From: Ectocarpus siliculosus
Taxonomy: Eukaryota > Sar > Phaeophyceae > Ectocarpales > Ectocarpaceae
Length of the DNA stretch: 33,258 bases
Reading direction: 5' to 3'
NCBI GenBank assembly: GCA_000310025.1
Contig: FN649728.1
Location: forward strand, 7,277,985 to 7,311,242
Shown piece by piece: positions 19,542 to 28,158 of the stretch; position 1 is the stretch's first letter; the number at the start of each line of letters is the position of its first letter. The translations under genes were made by a program, and so were the position numbers. A model generated the notes under the pieces. The model was not told the DNA's origin, did not search any database, and saw only the letters and a program-made list of their open reading frames with translations.

Positions 19542-19657
19542 CGGGGCCCTTCACGGGACTCCTCGCTCGTAGGGAGACAGGTCGATAGCACACCATTAGC
19601 TGAGGAAACTCACGTAGCACAGGATGCCCGAGTTGACTCAGCCCCGTATGTGCATGA

Positions 19658-21802
19658 CAGTACAAAATCGAGGGAATCATTTTTTCCTCGGTGAGAGGTG
19701 GTGATGTGAAGTCCGTTCAAGATTCTAGCAGTAATTCTGAGACATCGGTAGCAGATTCTGCCCAGGCACTGTTTCATAGTCGCTCAAGTAGCAAAGCAGG
19801 GAAAAATAGGAAGAACAAGCGCACTCGTGTGCCGACTTCTAGGTTAGCCCCGCAAGCTGAATTTGTACTGACTGGTAGTATGCCATTTATTCATAACACG
19901 GAAAGACATGCCTCTGTTTCAAGTGCATCGAGTGGTGGACCCACTTATGCGGCGTTTCATGCGTCAGCACTGAGTAAATATCCCCAACACCCGAATGCGT
20001 TAAATTCGTCCTCCAAGAGAGTGCGAATTCCTGCCCGAGGTTGTAATCACGCTGTGTCCGACCTTACTATCGACACAGCAGCTGATGTACCGTGTATATC
20101 AGCGTCTTTGATTAAATCGCATCCGGTCCTGCAACGTTTGCCTCTGAAACCTGTGCCTCCTGGCGCAATTCAGTTGAATAGCGCAGACGGATCAGCGTTA
20201 GAAATCCTAGGATACATCCGATTTAAGCTCACACTGGGAGATATCACAATACCAGTAGAAGCTCTCGTGTTGCCCAATCTAGGTCCGGATAAGATGTTGC
20301 TCGATAATAGCATTATGAATGCCTTCGGTGCCGTCCTTGATTGGTGCGGTGAGCAACTTTCGTTTAAAAATTCAACACGAAAAATTCCGGCAACTCACAG
20401 ACGAACGAATAGTCAAGCGGACACTAATAATGATGCCCCCGCGCAAATATCTATAGTGACGCTTGACCCATCGATAGGAGCAGTGCCCGTATATCTCTCT
20501 AGGAGATACTGCATTCCCCCCGAAAGTGAAATGGCACTAGACGTCGTGACGAAACACGCACCACAGGCAAACACGCCTGCGTTGATCGAACCACGGATTG
20601 TCACTGCCAAAGACATCGAAACGTCTCAAAATATACCCGAAGCGTTCCGTACAATCGTAGTCGCTAGAACGGTATGCAATTGGTCAGCAACGGACAAGTC
20701 TGCTGCAATACAAGTTGCTAATCCATCCAAACGACACGTTCACATTGCACGTGACACTATTTTGGGGTACATTTCGCCTGTAAAATCGGTTGCCGATAAA
20801 ACAGTTAGCGCTGTCAATAGCGACCAAACCACATTCAGACACAAGCGAGACGAGTTGAAACGAGCCATGAAAAAAGCGTTCACGAACACTACATTTACTC
20901 CTCAACAATGCTCGGAAGTCTTGGATTTATGCGCGAACTATCGTAACGTGTTTTCATTATCTCCGAAGGAGCTCGGAAAATGCAAGATAGCCAAGGCAGA
21001 TTTTCCGCTAGAACCAGGCACTAAACCAGTCGACCGTGCTCCCTATCGTACTAATCCTAGAGCACAAGAAGTTATCGACAAGTGTGTGGAACAAATGGAA
21101 GACGAGGGGATTATTGAACAGAGACCCAGTTCGTGGGGATCTGCTGTTACCATCGTAGCAAAAGCTGATGACACTCCTCGATTCTGCGTTGACTACCGCT
21201 CTACTATTAACAAGAGTTTAATTCGAAAATCTTGGCCCATGCCAGATATAGAATCCCATATTGATACCGTTGGAGGTGCAAAATTTATTACTGTCTGCGA
21301 TATCCAGTCAGCCTACCACCAAATCGAAGTAGACGAAGCAGAACAAGAAAAGACTGCGTTTGTGACATACAAAGGGAAATGGGTTTTCAAACGCCTCCCC
21401 TTCGGAATTGCGAATGCTCCTTTTCTATTTGCCCGTATGATGTCTCTGTCATGCTCTCACTTCGGACCACGCAGTGGACGTTTGGTGTATATGGACGACA
21501 TTATTTGCTGCAGCTCAAATTGGGAGAGCCATCTAACCTTATTAGAAAGCATGCTCCAAGCACTCCAAGCGGCCGGTCTTTCCTTGAAACCCTCCAACGT
21601 ACAATTTGGACCACAGGAAGTAAAATACCTGGGGCATATACTGTCGGCAAAAGGGATTCGTGTTGGGGAATATCGTATAAAGTCTATTGTCGATTTGCCT
21701 GCACCCAAAACAATCAAAGCGCTTCGCTCAGTATTGGGAATGGTTAACTATGTGAGGAAATTTTCTACCCGACCTTTCTACGGTGATCGCACCGCTAGTT
21801 GA
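19658..21802 (+). CDS. pol: Pol, protease and reverse transcriptase part
   Basis: The frame opens after a TGA at 19655-19657 and lies at -1 relative to gag. An aspartic protease domain occupies roughly 20040-20370, with active-site motif LTIDTAADVPCIS, so DTAA replaces the usual DTG/DSG; its C-terminal half has KMLLDNSIMNAFGA. The reverse transcriptase follows: APYRTNPRAQEVIDKCVEQM, RFCVDYRSTIN, CDIQSAYHQIEV (first catalytic Asp), LPFGIANAPFLFARMM, VYMDDI (catalytic YMDD box, about 21487) and YLGHILSAKGI. After GMVNYVRKF (21733-21762) the frame is lost at a TTTT run (21761-21764) where one T too many shifts it, and it terminates at 21802. The protein continues in the next frame as RNase H. 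No ATG exists near the start, so expression must be by fusion to gag. Confidence 0.88.
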   Translation, partial: QYKIEGIIFSSVRGGDVKSVQDSSSNSETSVADSAQALFHSRSSSKAGKNRKNKRTRVPTSRLAPQAEFVLTGSMPFIHNTERHASVSSASSGGPTYAAFHASALSKYPQHPNALNSSSKRVRIPARGCNHAVSDLTIDTAADVPCISASLIKSHPVLQRLPLKPVPPGAIQLNSADGSALEILGYIRFKLTLGDITIPVEALVLPNLGPDKMLLDNSIMNAFGAVLDWCGEQLSFKNSTRKIPATHRRTNSQADTNNDAPAQISIVTLDPSIGAVPVYLSRRYCIPPESEMALDVVTKHAPQANTPALIEPRIVTAKDIETSQNIPEAFRTIVVARTVCNWSATDKSAAIQVANPSKRHVHIARDTILGYISPVKSVADKTVSAVNSDQTTFRHKRDELKRAMKKAFTNTTFTPQQCSEVLDLCANYRNVFSLSPKELGKCKIAKADFPLEPGTKPVDRAPYRTNPRAQEVIDKCVEQMEDEGIIEQRPSSWGSAVTIVAKADDTPRFCVDYRSTINKSLIRKSWPMPDIESHIDTVGGAKFITVCDIQSAYHQIEVDEAEQEKTAFVTYKGKWVFKRLPFGIANAPFLFARMMSLSCSHFGPRSGRLVYMDDIICCSSNWESHLTLLESMLQALQAAGLSLKPSNVQFGPQEVKYLGHILSAKGIRVGEYRIKSIVDLPAPKTIKALRSVLGMVNYVRKFSTRPFYGDRTAS

Positions 21803-22490
21803 ACTCACACAAAAAGAGCATGTAAAATCGATCGCAAAACGTTGGAACCAGGAACATGATAAGGCGTTTGCAGAGATCAAACGGTTACTCAGCAAAGCAC
21901 CTGTGTTATGTTTCCCTGACTTTACCAAAGACTTCGTGGTTCACGTAGATGCTAGTGAAGTTGGTGCAGGAGCATTCCTGGGCTAAAAGAACGGCGACGA
22001 TGTGAATATTATCGCTTATTTTAGCCGACGATTTAACAAGGCTCAACGTCATTACTCTGCGACGATGAAGGAATGTTACGGTTTGGTTTTGAGTTTACAA
22101 CACTGGCGACCCTACTTGTGGGGCAGACATTTCGAAGTTGTCACGGATCACGCGGCATTGAGATATTTGTACACAATGCAAGACACGTCTAATATGCTGA
22201 CCAGATGGGCAATCGCTTTGCAGTCCTTTGACTTTACAGTGCGACACAAGCCGGGACAGTTACATGTAGTAGTCCCAGACACCCTATCTCGGTTGTTTGC
22301 GTTCGATCACCAACAACAGTTGGAAGCACCGCAACTTGCACCGATATGTAGGAATGTGCCTGATGACCCTGCGCTGCATTCAAATGTTCCACCACGTCCG
22401 TACCAAGTGTCTGCAGATCGTTTGGAAAACTTGCGACCGGTTCAAAGTGATCGCGAATTGTTCGCTGAGAAATCAGTTTATATTACTGTA
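21766..22490 (+). pseudogene. Pol, RNase H part (broken)
   Basis: This continues pol after the T-run frameshift. It keeps the connection segment (VIAPLVELTQKEH) and RNase H with the acidic positions in VVHVDAS (about 21940), the Glu of MKECYGL (about 22070) and the Asp of VVTDHAALRYL (about 22140), then IALQSFDFTVRHKPGQLHVV and DTLSRLF. An in-frame TAA at 21984-21986 interrupts it just after GAGAFLG. Near 22470-22500 the frame changes again into the integrase frame, and the original frame runs on to 22739 without homology. Confidence 0.85.
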
Positions 22491-22494
22491 GCGC

Positions 22495-23713
22495 GACCAA
22501 CGTATTTGAAACTATTAACCGCGATATCTTGCGTGAAAAACAAGCTCTTGAATATGGCACATATATCGACTATCTTACAAAACCTGACGCTCAATTACCT
22601 GATGACGAGACAACCACTTCCATGTCGTACTACTTCGTGCGTGATGGATTGCTGTTTAAATCGTATTTACCAGGCTACCTCCGGAAACGTAGTACGTTTA
22701 GTGACCAATTGGTGTTGCCTTACGCCCTTACCGGACTAGTGCTACACGCCCATCATGACCACGTATTATCTGGGGGCCACTTAGCGTCTAGACCGACTTA
22801 TGAGAAGATCCGCCAAAAGTACTGGTGGCCAACCATGAATCGGGACGTCCGTACTTGGTGTAAAGAATGCCAAGCCTGTCAACGTCGGAAAACAGCCCAC
22901 AACCGGAACAAATTACCAACGGGACATGTACCAGTACAAAGACCGTTTGAACGTATTTCGGTTGATCTAGTTGAATATAAAGTAGAATCAGTTTCAGCCG
23001 CCGGGGTACGGTGCAAATATGTCCTATCCATGATGGACCACCTAACCCGATTCACCGTGTTGACTCCGATTCCCAACAAGTCAGCAATCACTGTCGCTCA
23101 GGCCATTATCGACCGCATCATCAGCATCTTTGGATCGCCTGAACTGTTGCATGCCGACCAAGGACCTGAATTTGAGAACAGTGTAGTCCACCAATTACAG
23201 CGTATTCTGAACTATAAGAAAACCCGCACGACACCATACCGTCCGCAGGGTAATTCTGTCTCAGAACGAGTACATGCTACCATGCACGCAATGCTTGCCA
23301 TGCATAGTTCCATGAACCGCGATAACTGGGCATCATTGCTGCCTTTTGTCCAACTGGCTTACAACACGTCATTTAGCTCCACCATGCATGAAACACCATT
23401 CTTTCTTATGTTTGGTCGGAAGCCACGACTACCAGTTGACATTATCCTCGGCATCCCTCATGTGGGAACAACAGCGAATACCGAGGAATTCTCTAAAACA
23501 ACACAGGAAAATCTACAGATTGCTTTTGAACTAGCGCGCCGTAACCTATCGGAACGCACAAAAAAACAAGCTGCCAAGAACGCTAAACTGCGCCCTATCC
23601 CTGCGTTTAAACCTGGTGATCTAGTAGTTGTGTACCGCCCATACCAGGATTCGGATGGACCAAATCCGAAATTATTGTTACCGTGGAGAGGACCTTACGT
23701 CATCTGCTCATAA
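22495..23713 (+). pseudogene. Pol, integrase part (ends at a premature stop)
   Basis: The integrase begins with the HHCC zinc domain (HHDHVLSGGH ... CKECQAC, about 22750-22880). The DDE core follows, with Asp in RISVDLVEY (about 22965), Asp in LLHADQGPEF (about 23155) and Glu in PQGNSVSERVH (about 23265). A further conserved stretch, LAYNTSFSSTMHETPFFLMFGRKPRLP, and a C-terminal region FKPGDLVVVYRPY...WRGPYVI follow. The TAA at 23711-23713 truncates the protein; the same frame continues at once with SPVVYRVRRQNETREVSVHLAHIKQYY, which belongs to the normal integrase tail. All catalytic residues are present, so the lesions lie outside the active site. Confidence 0.87.
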
Positions 23714-24396
23714 TTATCACCGGTGGTATATAGAGTGAGACGCCAGAACGAAACTCGAGAGGTTTCGGTCCATTTAGCCCACATTAAACAGTACTACGCG
23801 AGGAAAACGCCACCTGCGCCAGACTTTGATAAGCTTTCCGAGTTTTCCTTAGGACGCCAGATTCCGTTGCCCGAGCTAGACCATCCCGACGAAGCTCAAC
23901 CGAAAATTGAATCCTACGTCGTTGACAAAGTGGTAAGTCATAAGAGTGGTAGGGGGCCGAAAACCCCGTACAACTACAAGTATCGTTTGCGTCTTCGAGG
24001 CTACGGCCCAAAGTGTCAGACCTTGAATATAGAGCAGACGAAATTCCACAATGTCAAGAAATGATATCTGCCTACCGAATCCGTTGTGGTTTGGAAATCG
24101 TGCAGCCTAATAAATCGTCGTCTCGTGCCCCAGTTGAACAGGGAGACCCAAAATCACCCAGTAAAACAGGGAAACGAAAACGAAAACAGGCAGCTACTCC
24201 TCAAGAACCTTTAAGTCGAAAATTGGCAACGCAAAGAGGCTCTGAGCCACCGAACAAAACCAAGAAGCGACGAAGAAGGCTCCTAAAGGAGGGTCCATTA
24301 CCCAAGTCGCGTTCTGCTACGACACAGAGTGATACTCAATTGCCCTGCCGTACTAGCAAACGAAAACGAACTAGGGCCCGGAAATTAAACGATTGA
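23714..24396 (+). pseudogene. Integrase C-terminus with chromodomain-like module, frameshifted
   Basis: After the stop at 23711 the integrase frame carries on to 24064, encoding the tail and the first half of a chromodomain-like fold (IESYVVDKVVSHK ... YKYRLRLRGYG, 23906-24008). The second half (DLEYRADEIPQCQEMISAYR, about 24019-24078) is in another frame that runs to 24396, so a frameshift lies near 24012-24020. Beyond it is a strongly basic tail with GKRKRKQ, KKRRRRLLKEG and KRKRTRARK. Chromodomains at this position are known in chromoviruses, where they guide integration to modified histones. The assignment rests on position and the aromatic/Trp-poor pattern, and is less certain than the catalytic domains. 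Confidence 0.65.
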
Positions 24397-24624
24397 TTTA
24401 TTCTTCTATCGTTCCTAACAGTTGCCATGTCTTTCTTTTCCGAGACTTGGGACAACTTTATACTACTATTATTCTGTGTTATATATATATTTAGCACAGG
24501 ACCAGTAGCCACGGTGGTTGGTTGTATCCAGTGGAAGCAACCTATTTTTGAAGTGTTTGGGGAAACACTCACGAGGAGAGTCGAATTGTACCACCGCTGT
24601 CCCAAGATCTTATTTTTTTTTTTA

Positions 24625-25080
24625 TGAATAGATAAACTTGCCAGAGGGTCACCTCATTGCAAGTTCATCCTCCATCAATATCTTACTTTTTGATGAATAG
24701 ATAAACTTGCCAAAGGGTCACCTCATTTCAAGTTCATCCCATCAATATCTTATTTTTTGAGGAATAGATAAACTTGCCAGAGGGTCACCTCATTATTACA
24801 AGTTCATCCCATCAAGATCTTATTTTTGATTAATAGATAAACTTGCCAGAGGGTCACCTCATTTCAAGTTCATCCTCCATCAATATCTTATGTTTTGGTG
24901 AACAGATAATCTGGCAAGTTCATCCCCCATCAAGATCTTATTTTTCGATGATGAATAGAGAAAACTTGCTAGAGGGTCACCTCATTACAAGTTTATTCCT
25001 CATCACGATATTATTTTATGATGAAAAGACAGACTCGCCGGAGGGTCACCTCATTACGAATCTATCTCTCACCAACCCCA
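24625..25080 (+). repeat. Minisatellite of ~68 bp units inside the retrotransposon
   Basis: Seven imperfect head-to-tail units start near 24627, 24695, 24762, 24830, 24899, 24953 and 25021. The unit is roughly GAATAGATAAACTTGCC, AGAGGGTCACCTCATT, CAAGTTCATC, CATCAATATCTTATTTTTTGAT. Unit 5 lacks the AGAGGGTCACC block. Later units are more diverged, so the array may have grown from its 5' side. It lies between pol and the 3' LTR, in the position of a 3' untranslated region. Confidence 0.85.
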
Positions 25081-25340
25081 CAGCATTATCATGCGAAATA
25101 TTTTAGTACACTAGCTGTCATCATGATAGCCCAGTACCCACATATTTTTTTTTAGACTATACCACATCTATCACTACTCTGTCTGAAGACTCCGTGTTTT
25201 TTATCACGCGTTGTATGATAATCAGGCCGAGTTGATGATGTTGTACCAGGTAGGTTAACTCCAATACATGTGTCTCCATGAGCCACTCATGTCTATGGCC
25301 GCCAAAAGCACATCTTTAGCACAGATGGACTTGTGGCGCA

Positions 25341-25352
25341 TAGAGGGGGGGG
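25341..25352 (+). other. Polypurine tract
   Basis: TAGAGGGGGGGG directly abuts the TG that starts the 3' LTR at 25353, the expected place and composition for the plus-strand primer of an LTR element. It fixes the LTR boundary. Confidence 0.8.
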
Positions 25353-25379
25353 TGATGTGGAGGACACCTGTCAGGAGTA

Positions 25380-26068
25380 CAAGCTGGTCTGACCAAGACG
25401 CAAATTTGAAGCTTGGAGCGGATTTCCCACGCGGTTTTTTCGAGTTAGAACCTGAAATTTTGACACGGCATCTGCATGAGTACTATAAACACAAAGGCCA
25501 CTGCGCCATTTGGATTATTTTTTTATTTCGTAAGTTGGGCTGATATTAGTATTCATGGGAATATTTGCTATGCCAAAAAGTCGCAGAAAAAAAGAAAAAA
25601 GTCAAATGGCGCAGTGGCTTTTTTGTTTGTTGTACTCATGGGGATGCCGTGTCGAAATTTCAGCTTCTAATTCGAAAAAAAGCGTGGGAATCGCGAGATC
25701 CTTACGTTGCCTCAGGTATCTCGTGTGTTGTATCGGATTCTTTAATAGGCCATAACTTCTGATGGAAGATGCCGTGAGCCTTGAAACTACCTTCTTTGCT
25801 CTCGCGATGTTCCCAGGTACATGCACAGCAATTTTCAGCTTGATCTGAGAAACGTTTTTTCATGCTGATTTCAGTACAGGAAGTATCCCAACTATGCCGC
25901 CAATTGATAGTTATATACCTAAAATCAACTCAGATCCGAAAAATTCCGGCACCCGCGCATCCCCTATGGTCATATACGAGCACCCGCCAAATTTGAAGTC
26001 TAAATTCGTTGAAACAGCAGAGTGGGACATGAAAGAACGAAAGTTATCTTCTTGGTCAGACCAGCTTG
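25380..26068. mobile_element. Non-autonomous TIR element (MITE-like), 689 bp, TA duplication
   Basis: Both ends read CAAGCTGGTCTGACCAAGA inward, a perfect 19 bp inverted repeat. TA flanks both sides (25378-25379, 26069-26070), and the 5' LTR of the host element shows the uninterrupted AGGAGTATAACC, so the TA duplication is proven within the window. No transposase-like frame exists inside. TA duplication suggests mobilisation by a Tc1/mariner-type transposase, but the TIR differs from that of the pogo/Tigger element at 9080, so the helper is unknown. Confidence 0.9.
25439..25676. repeat. Long internal hairpin of the nested element
   Basis: The arms 25439-25512 and 25603-25676 (74 bp each) are complementary at about 64 of 74 positions, with a 90 bp loop. 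The arm ends are the best conserved (CCACTGCGCCATTTG against its complement). A transcript would fold into a long imperfect hairpin. Confidence 0.8.
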
Positions 26069-26372
26069 TATAACCAACCATGTGTGCACATACAAAGTGT
26101 AGGAAAATATGGCTCCGTCGGGGTATCTTGTCACAAGGAGAGTGACAGGAAATGCACCGTCGGAGATGGATATCTTCCGAAGTCCCTGGCCACTTGCCGA
26201 AAGTGGAAGCGGAGAGTCTTCGACTCTCTTCTCCCTCTGCCGCTATGGCCACGCTCTCTTTCTACCCTCTTCTCCTCGTTCACACATCACGAGAGGAAAT
26301 AGCCTTCCCCTGGCAGTGGGATAATACTGCCACGGCACCGGCATCTGTCTCCGACAGTAGCCAGTGTCCTCA

Positions 26373-26691
26373 TTGAGCGTTTCCTGCTCACGAAACGTTT
26401 TAAAAAACCCTTACGTGACTACACCCCCGAATCGGGCATGTTAGCAGGCACGATAACTCTTATATGCGACAACTTTCGAACCGAATTGAGCTGTGGATAC
26501 CTGCGTCGACGACGGCTCGACGGTACGACTAGACCGCTCGAAAAGAAACAAAGTAACGACCGGGGACAGAAACAGCACGTCCCCTATACAGAAAATTGAA
26601 AGCCTGGGAGTTGCAATGCTCCACAGCACCCTGCATCCCGCGCTGCTGCTGTGCTGCTGTGGACCTCAGTCCAGCACGCAGAAACGCGATA
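26373..26691. other. Region upstream of the OTU-piggyBac gene
   Basis: It should hold the promoter and 5' leader. A TTAA at 26399-26402 is followed by AAAACCCTTACGTGAC; piggyBac elements insert at TTAA and often have CCCT-starting ends, so this is a weak candidate for the left terminus. GTGTAAGGGTCCC at 32954-32966 is partly its complement but lacks an adjacent TTAA. No open frame here is credible. Confidence 0.3.
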
Positions 26692-28158
26692 ATGATGCTG
26701 TTTTTCCTCCTGCTTGTTGCGATTTTTCGCACGAGCGCTATGGACGGGGTTCCTGTGTATCACGTTCGCAAGGAACAGGAGCTAGCTCCCCAGCCGGCTG
26801 CGTTGGGCCAACGGGTACAGCAGCACATCGATGGATCTGCGTCGCGCATCATTTGCAGCACAGAATTGACAAGAGGTGGGAGGGTTATGGTCTTGCCCGA
26901 CCGCGCTGGTGTGTATACCGTAAAGCCGGATGGCCACTGCGGGTTTAGTGCGATGTCCGCGGGTCTGCAGGTTTGCCTCGGTAGAACAAGGGCCGCCCCC
27001 ACCCCAGAGAACATGAGGAGCGTGGTCGCCCGTCGAGCCACGGAACATGTTCTTGGCGCATCCGGTGTTGAGGACTTGACAGCTGTACTCTCACCAGACC
27101 AGCTTGGGCGGGCCCGGAGTGTGCGTATACCGGATGTTTTAGGAGCTGCCGTGGAAGAAATGACGGCGCCGGAGGATAAGACGGTCGGTTGGTTTCACGA
27201 GAAAGCCCAGCCAAGTGCAACAACAAAATGGATTGACGTGACCTGGTTCTCTTTTCTGGCGTCGGAGTACGGGGTGAACATCATGTTGTGGGAGCCAAGC
27301 CCCACGTACGGCACAGTTCAGCCGTACTCAGCAGCCCTCACGGCAGGCATGTTCTTGTTCGAGAAAAAAGACAAAATGGACGAGGAGGGGGATCGCTGGG
27401 TGCATCTGCTCTATCGGAAACACGACGATCCGTGGGCAGCGCGCGAGGGTGTAGGTGAGGCAGGCCATAAACAGCACAACCACTTCGACCGTCTGCAGCT
27501 TGGACTCAACGTACATACTTCCTTCATCGATGTCGTCAGAGTTGCAAAGGAGAAAGCGCTAGGAATGGCGGCGCCGGTGCCGTCGGCGAGCGCCACGGCC
27601 GGGAAGAAAGCGCCAGGGTCCGCAAAGGTGGACAGAGAAGAGGAGGACGATCCCGAGTTCAGCATGAGACCAAGCGGCAGCAACAGCAACAACAGCAGCA
27701 GCAGCAGCCGGCAAGCGGAGGGAAAGGCTGCAGCGGGAAAGAAAAGCAAGGCGAAGATCGGGAGTAAGGTCGGGGTGAAGCGACCAACCGAGAGGCAGCC
27801 AGGGGACAGCAAGAGGCACAAGGCGGGGGGTGCACCGGGGAAGCAGCGCAAGGCGGTTGGTGTGCCGGGGAAGCGCAAGGCGGGGGGTGCACCAGGGGAG
27901 GGGAGGGGTGCCGCAAAGAAATGCAAGAGTACGCCGACGGGTAAGAGGAAATCGGTGAAGAGCAACGGCCAAGTAGACGAAGCCAACTATGATTCCGACG
28001 GCAGCATCGGGGGGGGGGACCACGAGCGAACCCAGGGCTCCTTCGCTAGCATGTCGCAGAACGAGAAGAAGGTGGTGGCCGCCATGAAGAAGATCCAGGA
28101 GCTCAAGTACAGGCGGGCGTACTTGCTGAGCAACAAGAGGAGGGCGCGGGGTCTAAAG
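26692..28158 (+). CDS. Exon 1: OTU-like cysteine protease domain and basic linker
   Basis: From the ATG at 26692 the first 16 residues (MMLFFLLLVAIFRTSA) are hydrophobic, like a signal peptide. A second ATG at 26740 would omit them and suits a nuclear protein better. The OTU domain follows: VKPDGHCGFSAM carries the catalytic Cys in the family's DGxC box, WIDVTWFSFLASEYGVNIMLWEP matches the middle of the fold, and GHKQHNHFDRL supplies the C-terminal catalytic His. After residue 300 the chain becomes low complexity: an Asn/Ser run, then a basic repeat region with GGAPGKQRK, VGVPGKRK and GGAPGEG units and NLS-like KR clusters, then MKKIQELKYRRAYLLSNKRRARG before the donor AAAG|GTGGGT. OTU domains are known from several transposon classes and viruses. 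Confidence 0.75.

Larger units (their letters stand above)
17225..26372 (+). mobile_element. Ty3-type (Metaviridae-like) LTR retrotransposon with nested insertion
   Basis: The element has paired 329 bp LTRs, a primer-site candidate, gag, protease, RT, RNase H, integrase, a chromodomain-like tail, a 3' minisatellite and a polypurine tract, in the order PR-RT-RH-IN typical of Ty3 elements. The LTRs differ at 6 of 329 positions once the 689 bp nested element and its TA duplication are removed from the 3' LTR, so the insertion is fairly young. The pol region nevertheless carries frameshifts and stops and this copy is not autonomous. I see no 5 bp target duplication: AAACT precedes the 5' LTR and TTGAG follows the 3' LTR. 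That may reflect recombination or a misplaced end by a few bases. Confidence 0.92.
25353..26372 (+). repeat. 3' LTR, split by a nested element
   Basis: The first 27 bp (25353-25379) and the last 302 bp (26071-26372) together equal the 329 bp 5' LTR and differ from it at 6 positions. The interruption is the 689 bp TIR element plus one duplicated TA. Confidence 0.9.

Noticed and set aside
25911-26252. 113-codon minus-strand frame spanning the nested element and the 3' LTR
   Set aside because: It crosses the insertion junction at 26069, so it cannot be an ancestral gene, and no domain is visible.
27411-28023. Minus-strand Leu/Pro-rich frames opposite the OTU exon
   Set aside because: Shadows of the Lys/Gly/Ser-rich linker on the plus strand.
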